Positions 15,207 through 23,693 of a stretch of 64,000 nt of DNA are shown piece after piece. Positions within the stretch are counted from its first letter, which is position 1. The number at the start of each line of letters is the position of its first letter. Source of the DNA: Microthrixaceae bacterium (GTDB lineage Bacteria > Actinomycetota > Acidimicrobiia > Acidimicrobiales > Microtrichaceae). A program made the position numbers and the translations under genes. Under the pieces are notes generated by a model, which made no database searches, was not told where the DNA came from, and saw only the letters and a list, made by a program, of their open reading frames with translations. The DNA is taken from contig JAMLGJ010000002.1 in the NCBI GenBank assembly GCA_023958095.1, positions 123,395-187,394 on the forward strand, read 5' to 3'.

Positions 15207-16381
15207 GCCCCGATGCCGGGCAGGAGCCACGTCCGACTGCTCCCCGGCTCACCGCTGCGGCGCTCGACGAGGACGTGGCACGCAGTGACCCCCATCCCAC
15301 CTATGCACGGCTGAGGGACGAGGCGCCGGTGGTGTGGCACGAGGACCCCGGCATCTGGCTGGTGAGCCGATACGACGACGTGCTGGCGGTGAACCGCGAC
15401 ACCCGGAGGTTCTCCTCCACCGGTGGGGTCATCCCGATCGAGATCGGCATCGACTACCCCAGTCCACCGACGATGATGCACACCGACCCGCCCGAGCACA
15501 CGCGGTTGCGAAGGGCGGTCGCCCGGGGGTTCCGTCCGAGCCGGATCGCCTCGCTCGAGCAACGCATCCGTGGCCATGTCGACTCGCTGGTCGGGGCCAT
15601 CGCCCCGGGCGAACCATTCGATGCCCTCGAGGCAGTTGCCGCCCCGTTGCCGATCACCGTGATCTGCGAGCTGCTCGACCTGCCGAGCGCCGACTGGGAG
15701 TCGATGCGCCGCGCCTCCGACGCGGTGATCCCGGGTGCCGGGGACTTCGACGAGGATGAACGGGCAGGTCTCAACGCGCAGCTCGAGGAGTTGCTGCGTG
15801 CCCATGCCCGCGACGGCGGAGGGCTCGCAGCCGACCTGCGCGAGGCGGGCATGGATGCCGAGGAGACCTACATACTGGTCAACCAGGTGCTGGTCGCCGG
15901 CAACGAGACGACGCGCAACCTGCTCGCCGGTGGTCTGTCAGCCTTTGCCGGTGCACCCGACCAGTGGCGACGCGTGGTGGAGGATCCCGGGCTCGTTCCC
16001 GGAGCCGTCGAGGAGATGCTGCGCTTCACCACACCGGTGGTCTCGTTCATGCGGACCACCACCACCGACGTTGACCTGGCTGGTGTGGCGCTGCGAAGGG
16101 GTGATCCGGTGCTGATGCTGTGGGCCTCGGCGAACCGCGATCCCGGCGAGTTCGGCGACGACGCCGACACCTTCGTGGTGGACCGCCACCCGAACCACCA
16201 CCTGGCGTTCGGATTCGGCGCGCACTTCTGTGTCGGCGCGGCACTCGCGCGCCTCGAGGCAGGTCTGGTGCTCGAGGCCATGACAAGCCGCTTCGGTGGG
16301 CTTGAGGAAGCGGGTCCGCCCCGGCGCAGCCCGTCCACCGTGATCGCCGGGTACGAGCACGTTCCGCTCGTGGCGCACTGA
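15203..16381 (+). CDS. Cytochrome P450
   Basis: A 392-residue soluble bacterial P450 of usual length. It shows the I-helix AGNETT (232-237) for oxygen activation, ExxR at E271-R274, the propionate-binding stretch HTDPPEHTRLRR, and the heme loop FGFGAHFCVGAALAR with heme ligand C343. A redox partner is not in the window. The start is GTG, overlapping the upstream GNAT stop. It probably hydroxylates a hydrophobic substrate in the same pathway as the CoA ligase and alcohol dehydrogenase. Confidence 0.94.
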   Translation: MSPDAGQEPRPTAPRLTAAALDEDVARSDPHPTYARLRDEAPVVWHEDPGIWLVSRYDDVLAVNRDTRRFSSTGGVIPIEIGIDYPSPPTMMHTDPPEHTRLRRAVARGFRPSRIASLEQRIRGHVDSLVGAIAPGEPFDALEAVAAPLPITVICELLDLPSADWESMRRASDAVIPGAGDFDEDERAGLNAQLEELLRAHARDGGGLAADLREAGMDAEETYILVNQVLVAGNETTRNLLAGGLSAFAGAPDQWRRVVEDPGLVPGAVEEMLRFTTPVVSFMRTTTTDVDLAGVALRRGDPVLMLWASANRDPGEFGDDADTFVVDRHPNHHLAFGFGAHFCVGAALARLEAGLVLEAMTSRFGGLEEAGPPRRSPSTVIAGYEHVPLVAH

Positions 16382-16388
16382 GCGAGCG

Positions 16389-16407
16389 GTACCCAACGTT
16401 CGGGTAC
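16389..16407 (+). terminator. Hairpin after the P450
   Basis: GTACCC and GGGTAC (6-bp stem, 7-nt loop) lie eight bases after the P450 stop, without a U-tract. It may close the CoA-ligase/GNAT/P450 unit. Confidence 0.35.
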
Positions 16408-16448
16408 GCGCCGGGCTGGGTAGGGTTTGTCCGCCCGGAGGTGACGCC

Positions 16449-16769
16449 ATGCAGAGTGATTCGAGCCCACAAGAGGGTGACACCGAACCAACGGAGGTTG
16501 ACGAACAGTCCGCTGCCCCTGTCGCGGGGTCCGCGCCCGTCGACCCGCTCAACCCAGCGGTCCGGGGTGGGGAGTCCACCGGTGCCGACACGAGTGGTCC
16601 CACCGGCGGTGCCGAACCCTTCGTGCCCGACCCGACCGGATCTCCCGAACGTGTCGAACTGCTGGAGGTTCCCGGCGGCCCCGCGCTCGGCCGGGTCGCG
16701 CCCGCGGTGGTGCTGGGCATCGTCGCAGCGGTGCTGGTGGTGCTGCTCGTGAGGCGTCGCAGGTCTTGA
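16449..16769 (+). CDS. Small tail-anchored membrane protein
   Basis: A 106-residue protein with an acidic, Pro/Ser/Glu-rich disordered N-terminal 75 residues, a single hydrophobic helix (APAVVLGIVAAVLVVLLV) and a terminal RRRRS. CCGGAGGTGA is a strong ribosome site before the ATG. Its stop overlaps the DUF501 start. In many actinobacteria this position before DUF501 is taken by a DivIC/FtsB-like protein, but no coiled coil is visible here, so the function is unknown. Confidence 0.65.
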   Translation: MQSDSSPQEGDTEPTEVDEQSAAPVAGSAPVDPLNPAVRGGESTGADTSGPTGGAEPFVPDPTGSPERVELLEVPGGPALGRVAPAVVLGIVAAVLVVLLVRRRRS

Positions 16770-17296
16770 GCGGGTCGAGCGACCTCGAAGCCGTCACGAG
16801 GTTGTTGGGGAGGATCCCATCGGCTGACTTCGAGGTCGTGGCCCGCAACGCCGCGGGTGAGCCCTCGGTCATATGCAACGCCCCTCTCATGCACGACGGC
16901 ACGCCCATGCCCACCCTCTACTACCTGGTGGATCCACAACTGGTCCGCTTGGTCGGTCGCCTCGAGGCAGCCGGCGGTGTCAGGCGCGCCGAGGAGGAGA
17001 TCGGGCTGGCGGAGATCGAAGAGGTGCACCAGCGCTACGCGCGGGAGCGGGACGCCCGGATCGACCCCGAATGGAGCGGTCCGCGCCCCCGCGGCGGGGT
17101 CGGCGGCACCCGCAGGGGCCTCAAGTGCCTGCATGCGCATTATGCGTACCACCTCGCCGGCGGCGATGATCCGGTGGGTCGTTGGGTGCAGGTGCACCTC
17201 GGCGACACGCAACGAGATGGTGAAGCCGAGGGGTCCGCAGGACGCGACAGGACGCGGCCGGGCACACGGAGCAACCCCGATGATCGACAGGAGTGA
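16766..17296 (+). CDS. DUF501 family protein
   Basis: A 176-residue protein matching the actinobacterial DUF501 family: the N-terminal VTRLLGRIP, the CNAPLMHDGTPMPTLYYLVDP stretch, and the RGLKCLHAHYAYHLAGGDDPVG block with Cys and His residues. The family is nearly always next to the Ppx/GppA phosphatase, as here; its biochemical role is not established. The last 35 residues are polar and probably disordered. It starts in the GTG/TGA overlap with the upstream small membrane protein. Confidence 0.88.
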   Translation: MSGSSDLEAVTRLLGRIPSADFEVVARNAAGEPSVICNAPLMHDGTPMPTLYYLVDPQLVRLVGRLEAAGGVRRAEEEIGLAEIEEVHQRYARERDARIDPEWSGPRPRGGVGGTRRGLKCLHAHYAYHLAGGDDPVGRWVQVHLGDTQRDGEAEGSAGRDRTRPGTRSNPDDRQE

Positions 17297-17344
17297 CGTG
17301 GCGGACCGGCGAGAGGTGCTCGAACGGAGCGGGGAGGGCAGGTC

Positions 17345-18295
17345 GTGAACTCACCGCTGTATGCCGCGATCGACTGCGGTACGAACTCGACGCGCCTTCT
17401 CATCTCAGATGGGACGAACACGCTCACCCGCAGGATGCGCATCACACGCCTCGGCCAGGGTGTGGACGCCACGGGTCGTCTCGCCCCCGAGGCGATCGGA
17501 CGCACCCTCGAGGTGCTCACCGAGTACGCGGGACTCCTCGCATCCCACGAGGTGGCGGGCCTGCGTGTGGCCGCCACCTCCGCCGCCCGCGACGCAGCCA
17601 ACTCCGGGGACTTCTTCGGCCCCGCCCGTGAGCTGTTGGGAGTTGAACCCGAACTGCTCAGCGGCACCGAGGAGGCCGAGCTCTCCTTCCTCGGTGCCAC
17701 CTCGGGGCTTCCCGCGGACGGCGGCCCCTACCTCGTGGTCGACATCGGGGGTGGCTCCACGGAGTTCGCGGTCGGAGCGGGCAGTGTCGCGGGGTCACGG
17801 TCCACCCAGATGGGTTGTGTGCGCCTGTCCGAGAAGTACCTGCACCACGACCCGCCGCTTCCCGAGGAGCTGTCGAACTGCCTGGCCGAGGTCGAGTTCC
17901 ACGTCGACGAGGTGCGGCGCGCGATGCCGATGGCCGCTTCGGCGAGCCGCCTCGTCGGGTTGGCCGGCACCGTCACGACGGTCGCGGCGGTGGAGATCGG
18001 CCTCGCCGAGTACGACCCGGAGGCGATCCACCACTTCGTGCTCACCAAGCCGGCTGCTGAGGACGTGTTCCGGACCCTTGCCACCGAGGCGCTCGCGGAC
18101 CGCGTTCACAATCCCGGGCTGGAGGAACAGCGCGCCGATGTGATCGTCGGTGGGTGCTGCGTGCTGGTGGGGATCATGCGACACCTCGGCTTCGACGAGT
18201 GCCTCGTGTCGGAGGCGGACATCCTCGATGGACTCGTGTTGTCACAGGTCGCCTCGGGCCCGGGGACGGCGAGCAGCGGCTCCGGGGACCGGTGA
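17345..18295 (+). CDS. Ppx/GppA exopolyphosphatase-guanosine pentaphosphatase family
   Basis: A 316-residue protein of the single-domain actinobacterial Ppx/GppA type (like Mycobacterium PPX1/PPX2). It has the actin-like phosphate motifs AIDCGTNSTRLLI at the N-terminus, the central DIGGGSTEFAVG and VGLAGTVTTVAA. It would hydrolyse polyphosphate or (p)ppGpp-related molecules. The GTG start follows a GGGAGGGCAGG ribosome site. Its last base is the first base of the next gene's ATG. Confidence 0.92.
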   Translation: MNSPLYAAIDCGTNSTRLLISDGTNTLTRRMRITRLGQGVDATGRLAPEAIGRTLEVLTEYAGLLASHEVAGLRVAATSAARDAANSGDFFGPARELLGVEPELLSGTEEAELSFLGATSGLPADGGPYLVVDIGGGSTEFAVGAGSVAGSRSTQMGCVRLSEKYLHHDPPLPEELSNCLAEVEFHVDEVRRAMPMAASASRLVGLAGTVTTVAAVEIGLAEYDPEAIHHFVLTKPAAEDVFRTLATEALADRVHNPGLEEQRADVIVGGCCVLVGIMRHLGFDECLVSEADILDGLVLSQVASGPGTASSGSGDR

Positions 18296-18927
18296 TGCTC
18301 AGGAGGAGGTCACAGGCGGCCCGGCCGCCCACCGAACCGGTGACCCTGCGTGGACGCAGGGTGCTGCTGCGACCCCTGGTCGCAGAGGACTTCGGTCAGT
18401 GGCGAGAGGTCCGTCGCCGGTGTGCGGGCTGGTTGACCCAGTGGGAACCCCTTCCCGCGCCGGGACAGCCCGACACCGTGGAGGACCGGGGGGCGTTCTC
18501 CTCGCGTTGCTCGGTGCGGTTGCGCGAGATCCAGTTGGGGACCGGATTCGGTTTCGGGTTGTTCGTGGACGGTCTGCTGCGCGGTGAGGTGAACCTCAAC
18601 ACGATCCAGCGGGGAGCACGTCAGAACGCCTACATCGGCTACTGGGTCGACCAGGACGTGGCCGGCCACGGGTACGTGCCGGAGGCGGTCGTGGCGGTGC
18701 TGCGCTTCGCGTTCGAGGACCTGCAGCTGCACCGGGTGCAGATATCCATCGTGCCGCGCAACCGTGCCAGCCGACGGGTGGTCGAGAAGCTCGACCTGCG
18801 CGAGGAAGGTCTCGCCGAGCGCTACCTGCAGATCAACGGCGTGTGGGAGGACCACATCCGCTACGCCATCACATCGGAGGAATGGGCGGTGCGCGGCTCC
18901 GAACTGTGCGCCGCCTGGCTCGACTGA
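18295..18927 (+). CDS. RimJ/RimL-type GNAT acetyltransferase
   Basis: A 210-residue protein with the layout of ribosomal-protein N-terminal acetyltransferases: LRPLVAEDFGQW near the start, then GEVNLNTI, GYWVDQDVAGHGYVPEAV (acetyl-CoA loop region) and NRASRRVVEKLDLREEG near the end. In actinobacteria such a gene often stands alone. Here it is coupled to Ppx/GppA by a one-base overlap. The convergent enoyl-CoA hydratase lies 32 bp further on. Confidence 0.88.
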   Translation: MLRRRSQAARPPTEPVTLRGRRVLLRPLVAEDFGQWREVRRRCAGWLTQWEPLPAPGQPDTVEDRGAFSSRCSVRLREIQLGTGFGFGLFVDGLLRGEVNLNTIQRGARQNAYIGYWVDQDVAGHGYVPEAVVAVLRFAFEDLQLHRVQISIVPRNRASRRVVEKLDLREEGLAERYLQINGVWEDHIRYAITSEEWAVRGSELCAAWLD

Positions 18928-18959
18928 CTCGAGTTCCGTTTCGGAGTGCCCTGTCCGGG

Positions 18960-19715
18960 TCAGCTGCCCGAGACGGCCTTCTTCAGTTGCGCAAGGCGTT
19001 CGGCGAACTCCGGGCGATCCATCGACTCGAGCTGGCGCTCGAGCTCGAGTGCAATTGCGTCGGCGTGTGAATCGATGGCGGCAACGTCGCCGAGTGTGGC
19101 CTTCGCATCCCGTGACAGTCCTTCGGGCACCGAGGCGGCACTGGCGGCGAGCTCCACGCAACGAGCCAGGAGGTCCCCGGGGTCGGTGGTCTCCCAGACG
19201 AGACCGCGTTCGAGGGCCGTCCCGGCGTCGAGCACCTCGGAGAACAACACCATCGCAGCAGCGGTCTGCGGACCCAGCAGCCGTCGCAGCATCCAGGTGT
19301 GTCCCCCGCCCGGATGGATCCCGAGATCGAGGAAACGGCAGTCGAAGCGGGCTTCGGTGCTCGCGACCCGAAGGTCGCAGGCCAGCGCCAGGTTCATGCC
19401 GGCTCCCACCGCAGGGCCGTTCACCGCGGCGATCGTCGGCAGGGGACACCGGGCGACGGCCAGGAATCCCTCGTAGATGGCGAGCAGGCCCTCGCGGGCC
19501 GAGTCACCCAGCTGGGTCAGGTCCGCCCCGGCGCAGAACGCGGGGCCGTCGCCGGTGACCACCACCGCACCCACCTCGGGATCCTCCACCAGGGCCTCGA
19601 TCGTGCTCGCGAGATCCGCGCTCAGCTGCAACGACAGCGCGTTGCGGCGCGAGGGGTCGTCGAGCGTCACCACCGCCACGCGGTCCCCCGGTCGATCGGT
19701 GCGGATCTGTGCCAC
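18960..19715 (-). CDS. Enoyl-CoA hydratase/isomerase family protein
   Basis: The GTG start at 19715 is fixed by AGGAGG eight bases upstream (19724-19729); a longer frame to 19778 would cross the divergent gene's start. The 251-residue product is a crotonase: oxyanion-hole segments RRNALS and PAFCAGADLTQLG, then VNGPAVGAGMNLALACDLRVAS. Gly-His-containing GIHPGGGHTWMLRRLLG is in the usual catalytic region. It hydrates or isomerises acyl-CoA thioesters; the exact reaction is not clear from sequence. Confidence 0.9.
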   Translation of the reverse strand: MAQIRTDRPGDRVAVVTLDDPSRRNALSLQLSADLASTIEALVEDPEVGAVVVTGDGPAFCAGADLTQLGDSAREGLLAIYEGFLAVARCPLPTIAAVNGPAVGAGMNLALACDLRVASTEARFDCRFLDLGIHPGGGHTWMLRRLLGPQTAAAMVLFSEVLDAGTALERGLVWETTDPGDLLARCVELAASAASVPEGLSRDAKATLGDVAAIDSHADAIALELERQLESMDRPEFAERLAQLKKAVSGS

Positions 19716-19744
19716 TGCTGTCGCCTCCTGTACCTTCGGAACCC
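19716..19744 (+). promoter_or_regulatory. 29-bp divergent promoter region
   Basis: The enoyl-CoA hydratase (reverse) and the glycosyltransferase (forward) start only 29 bp apart. TACCTT at 19731-19736 is a -10 box eight bases before the GTG at 19745, implying a leaderless forward transcript. The reverse gene's ribosome site (19724-19729) lies in the same interval. Confidence 0.45.
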
Positions 19745-20980
19745 GTGAGGATCCTCGCCGTCGCGGAACTGTATCCATGGCCGGCGTTGGACGGATACCG
19801 CCAGCGGCTGCACCACATGCTCGCCGGACTCGCCGCGGCGGGCACCACCGAGCTGTTCTGCCTCACCGATGCGCGCAGCGAAAGGGCGGAGCCGGCGCTC
19901 GAGGGCCTTGGCCGGGTGGTCACGGCCCCGCGGGTGGAGCGCAGCGCCAAGCAGTGGGCCGGCGACTGGATCCGGGGAGGACAGCCACGCAGGATGCTCT
20001 CGATCGACTGGCGCGAGGCCCATCGCGAGCTCGGGGCCTGGGCGCCCGAGGTGGACCTGGTCTGGTACAGCCACATCGACTCCTGGGCTGCGGTGTCGGA
20101 CCTCTACCCGGACACGCCGTCGATCGTGGACTTCGACAACCTGGAGAACCTGCTGTTGAGGTTGCGCCGCCGGACAGCGCCACGGATGGACGCAACGAGC
20201 GGGGTGCTCGGTGCCGCCTCCGAGGTGGCCCGCTGGGCGATGTCGCGGTCCTTCGACCTGGTCGACGAACGTCGCTGGACCGAGGTGCAGCGGCACTGCA
20301 GCAACGACGTGGACCGGGTGGTGGTCTGCTCGCCACTGGATGTGCAGCGTTCGGGTCTGGACAACGCGGTGGTGGTGCCCAACGGTGCCGGGGCGAACCC
20401 GTCGGCCGATCCCGACCGCACCCGGTTGCGGGGCGGGGAACCGACGATGACCTTCGTCGGCGCACTCGACTACGAACCCAACACCGACGCGGTCGTGTGG
20501 TTCGCACGTGAGGTCCTGCCACTGGTGCGGCGGCGTCTTCCCACCGCGCGCCTGAGGGTCGTGGGGCGTGGCATGGAGGCGCTGCGGATGGCCGAGCCCC
20601 CACCGGGTGTGGAGCTCGTGGGCGAGGTGGCGGACCTCTCACCGCATCTCGCCATGACCGACGTCTCCGTGGTCCCGATACGCCTCGGTGCTGGCACGCG
20701 CCTCAAGGTGCTGGAGGCGATGGCGAACCACCTGCCCATGGTGAGCACCTCGGTGGGCTGTGAGGGAATCGCGCTCGGCGATGGTGTGCACGCCCTCGTC
20801 GCGGACGATCCGAGGCGCTTCGCGGATGCCTGCCTGCGGTTGCTCGGCGACGGTGTCCTTCGGCAGCGGCTGGCCGACGGGGCCGCTGAGCTGTTCGCCA
20901 GCCACTACCGCTGGGACGTCGTGGAGGACTCGGTCGCACGGCTGGCGCACGAGGTCGCGGGGTCCGCTCCGGCAAGCTGA
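19745..20980 (+). CDS. Glycosyltransferase, GT4-like (GT-B fold)
   Basis: A 411-residue GT-B enzyme. The N-terminal domain begins MRILAVAELYPWPALDGYRQ. The C-terminal nucleotide-sugar domain starts FVGALDYEPNTDAV and includes LRVVGRGMEAL, VELVGEVADL and the donor-binding VPIRLGAGTRLKVLEAMANHLP. The E of this last motif and the sequence order match GT4 enzymes of envelope polysaccharide synthesis. GTG 19745 is chosen from the -10 box; 12 further in-frame codons upstream overlap the divergent hydratase. The sugar and acceptor are unknown. Confidence 0.88.
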   Translation: MRILAVAELYPWPALDGYRQRLHHMLAGLAAAGTTELFCLTDARSERAEPALEGLGRVVTAPRVERSAKQWAGDWIRGGQPRRMLSIDWREAHRELGAWAPEVDLVWYSHIDSWAAVSDLYPDTPSIVDFDNLENLLLRLRRRTAPRMDATSGVLGAASEVARWAMSRSFDLVDERRWTEVQRHCSNDVDRVVVCSPLDVQRSGLDNAVVVPNGAGANPSADPDRTRLRGGEPTMTFVGALDYEPNTDAVVWFAREVLPLVRRRLPTARLRVVGRGMEALRMAEPPPGVELVGEVADLSPHLAMTDVSVVPIRLGAGTRLKVLEAMANHLPMVSTSVGCEGIALGDGVHALVADDPRRFADACLRLLGDGVLRQRLADGAAELFASHYRWDVVEDSVARLAHEVAGSAPAS

Positions 20981-21026
20981 GCCAGCGCAGCGATCCGGTG
21001 GCCGCAGGAGTCGGCCGCCCTGTGGT

Positions 21027-22112
21027 TCAGTCGCGGGGGCGGTTGTCGACCACGGCGGGGGAGTGCCTGAAGAACTGTTCCACGTCGCGTTCGTAGCGGT
21101 ACGACTCGGCATCGCCGAGGATGTCGTGCAGTCGCGAATGCTCCACGAAGGCACGCACGGCCTGGGCGGAGGTGAACGCGTACTCGAACCCGGCGTCCTT
21201 GAGGCGCTGGTTGTCCACACCGCGGCCGTAGCGCAGCAGGTTCAGGTACTCCTCGGGCAGGTCGATTCCCGCGAAGCGCAACGGGGTGGTGAACAGCCCG
21301 GTGCCGATGGGGGGCAACGGCGCAGTGCGCTTGCCGCAGATCGCTGCCACCTCCGACCAGGGCAGCAGGCCGTCGCCCGCGACGTTGTAGACGCCGGGCA
21401 GGCGGTTGGCCAGGGCGAAGATCATCGCCCGCACCACGTCGTCCTCGTGCACGAACTGGAATCTCGGGTCGAAACCGAACAGCGACGGTACCGCCGGCAG
21501 GCGCAGCGCACGGGTGAGGGGTGTCTGGATCTCGTCGCCGATCACGTTCGAGAACCGCAGCAGCGAGACGTTCACGTGCGGGTTGTCGGTCGCGAAGTCC
21601 CGCACGTAGCCCTCCACCGCCTCGACGCTCCGCTCCACGGGGCGACGCGCCGGTCTGGAGCGCGGGGTGTCCTCGGTGAACCACACCGGATCCTCCGGTG
21701 CGCACCCGTAGACGACCGTGGAGGACTTGACCATCACGTTTCGCACCGTGGAGTCGGCCGACGAGGCGGCCGCGAAGAGGTTCATCGTGCCGATCACGTT
21801 CACCTCGTGCATGGCGCGCTTCGACATGAGCGTGGGGTCGACCACCAGGAACGTGTGGATCACGGTGTCGACCTGGGTCGCCTTCACGATTCTGGAGAGG
21901 ATCGAGTAGTTGGCATCGACACGCACGTACTCGGTGCGCTCCAGTTCGACCGTCGGTTCGGTCGTGTCGAGGCCGACGATGACCTCCACCTCCGGGTCGG
22001 CCTCGAGGGCCTGTGCCACGCGGCCACCCCAGAAGGTTCCCAGCCCGGTGACCAGCACGCGCCTGGGCCTGCCCGGAGAGTCGGCCGTGGAGTCGGCGGG
22101 ACGAGGATCCAT
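21027..22112 (-). CDS. NAD-dependent epimerase-like extended SDR (GalE2/Rv0501-like)
   Basis: A 361-residue extended SDR with a Rossmann start VLVTGLGTFWGGRVAQAL and SSTVVYG. At the usual YxxxK site, however, the sequence runs RRPVERSVEAVE, so the catalytic Tyr and Lys are absent. The same is my recollection of the mycobacterial Rv0501 group, and the following acyltransferase gene resembles Rv0502, its neighbour in Mycobacterium tuberculosis. It may bind nucleotide or act by another mechanism. The ATG at 22112 overlaps the acyltransferase stop by one base. Confidence 0.85.
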   Translation of the reverse strand: MDPRPADSTADSPGRPRRVLVTGLGTFWGGRVAQALEADPEVEVIVGLDTTEPTVELERTEYVRVDANYSILSRIVKATQVDTVIHTFLVVDPTLMSKRAMHEVNVIGTMNLFAAASSADSTVRNVMVKSSTVVYGCAPEDPVWFTEDTPRSRPARRPVERSVEAVEGYVRDFATDNPHVNVSLLRFSNVIGDEIQTPLTRALRLPAVPSLFGFDPRFQFVHEDDVVRAMIFALANRLPGVYNVAGDGLLPWSEVAAICGKRTAPLPPIGTGLFTTPLRFAGIDLPEEYLNLLRYGRGVDNQRLKDAGFEYAFTSAQAVRAFVEHSRLHDILGDAESYRYERDVEQFFRHSPAVVDNRPRD

Positions 22113-23077
22113 CAGCCGAACCAGACCGATTCGCGGTTGCGCAACATCTCGTAAAGGGCCGTTTGGATGTTCTCCCGGATCGCCTCGGATTCGTCCATCA
22201 CCTTCGAGCGGCTGTAGCGCTTCTGGTCAGGGGGAACGTCGAAGTGCACCGGATCCAACACCTTCAGGGTGAACTTGGCCGGGAAGTAGCCGGCCACACC
22301 CAGTGGACCCAGCGCGAGCATGTTGGCGGTCACCGGCAGGTAGGGCACGCCGAATGCCTTCGCGACGCTCGGGAGCTGGGCGATGGTGGGCATCGCCTCC
22401 TCCGAGCCGACCACTGCGATCGGCACCACCGGCACTCCGGCACGCATCGCGATCTCCACGAAACCGCCCCGGCCGAACCGTCGCAGCTGGTAGCGCTCAC
22501 CGAAGGTCTTGGCGGTTCCCTTGGTGCCCTCGGGGAAGACCAGCACGAGTTGGTTCTGGTGCTTGAGCAGCCGGTAGGCGTTGTCGGGATGTGCCGGAAG
22601 CCCACCCAGGCGCGACCAGAGCGTGCCGACCACCGGCACCGACTTGAAGAAGTTGTCGGCGAGCCCGTAGACGGGTCGTTCCAGCTCCTTTTCGATGCCG
22701 TGCATGATGACCGGCGCATCCGCGGGGATGGCGCCTGCGTGGTTGGCCACGAGCAGGGCCCCGCCGTCGGTGGGGATCTTCTCGAGGCCGTGCCAATCGG
22801 CGCGGAACCACTTGGAGTAGATGGGGTCGTAGATGCGCCGGATGATCTCGCGCATGTGTTCCGAGCGGCCCCATTCGTCGACGTCGCCGCGCCGCTCGTC
22901 GGGCCGCGGAGAGTCCGGGTCCTCCTTGGGCAGGGGAACGAGCGCCGAGGACGCGGTGGGCACTACCTCGGCGTCCCCAGCGCCGTGGCCCCCGGGTCTG
23001 GTCTCCTCGGTCCCGGGGTCGGGCGCGGGCTCGCTGTGACGGGTCTTCGCGGATGCGGGTCGGGGGTCGCTCGCCAC
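22112..23077 (-). CDS. Lysophospholipid acyltransferase family protein (Rv0502-like)
   Basis: A 321-residue protein. The first 75 residues are Pro/Glu-rich and probably disordered. The acyltransferase core follows: VANHAGAIPAD (the His-Asp catalytic motif in the spacing of the MGAT-like subfamily), GTLWSRLGGLPAHPDN, VLVFPEGTKGT (glycerophosphate-binding block) and GVPVVPIAVVG. It likely acylates a lysolipid or glycolipid at the membrane. It is first in a two-gene operon with the GalE2-like SDR. Confidence 0.88.
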   Translation of the reverse strand: MASDPRPASAKTRHSEPAPDPGTEETRPGGHGAGDAEVVPTASSALVPLPKEDPDSPRPDERRGDVDEWGRSEHMREIIRRIYDPIYSKWFRADWHGLEKIPTDGGALLVANHAGAIPADAPVIMHGIEKELERPVYGLADNFFKSVPVVGTLWSRLGGLPAHPDNAYRLLKHQNQLVLVFPEGTKGTAKTFGERYQLRRFGRGGFVEIAMRAGVPVVPIAVVGSEEAMPTIAQLPSVAKAFGVPYLPVTANMLALGPLGVAGYFPAKFTLKVLDPVHFDVPPDQKRYSRSKVMDESEAIRENIQTALYEMLRNRESVWFG

Positions 23078-23144
23078 GTTGGCATGCTACGCCAGCGTCC
23101 CGGCCGGGTCACCCGCTGTCACAGCCCCCTTGCATGATGGCCCC

Positions 23145-23693
23145 ATGTCCTCAGCCCGCTTGCACGTGGTGCAGAACCCCATCCACAGAAGTCCTGCACC
23201 GGGGCGACGGGCTGAGTCCGGCAGGGGCGTCGGGGAGGCCGGGCCAGCGGGTCCTGAGCGGCCCGGCGCCTCTGCCACGGAGTTCTCCGAGACCGTGCGC
23301 AACGTGGTGTCTCTTGCACGCAAAGGGGGTCTGGAGGTGCCCGTGTTCAGGTCGCCGCCACGGCATCCGGGGGTGGACCGCACGATCAGGTGGCGCAACG
23401 GTCGTCCACCCGTGGTGGCCATCGCGAGGGGTGAGCGTCCGCTCGCCGCGGTTCAGGCAGACGCAATAGAGGCGATCGTGGTGGTGAACCACCTCGATGA
23501 GCGACGTGCCGGCCGGTTCCGCCACGCGGCCTGGGCGGCACTGCAGCCGGCGGAGTCTCGTGGTGTGCGAGGGGCGGACTCGGCGGACCGCCCGGCACCG
23601 GTCGCCCTGGGACGCCACGACACGGCACCCGGGGAGGCCACGTCCGACGCACCACCCGTCGCATCCGCTCTGGGTGCCGATCAGGTCGCCTGA
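23145..23693 (+). CDS. Hypothetical protein
   Basis: A 182-residue basic, Pro/Arg/Ala-rich protein with a moderately conserved-looking middle (FSETVRNVVSLARKGGLEVP, then VVAIARGERPLAAVQADAIEAIV). No family is recognised. A CATGAT hexamer six bases before the ATG at 23145 may be the -10 of a leaderless mRNA. Its last 13 bases overlap the end of the convergent sulfatase. Coding bias is good but the function is unknown. Confidence 0.55.
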   Translation: MSSARLHVVQNPIHRSPAPGRRAESGRGVGEAGPAGPERPGASATEFSETVRNVVSLARKGGLEVPVFRSPPRHPGVDRTIRWRNGRPPVVAIARGERPLAAVQADAIEAIVVVNHLDERRAGRFRHAAWAALQPAESRGVRGADSADRPAPVALGRHDTAPGEATSDAPPVASALGADQVA

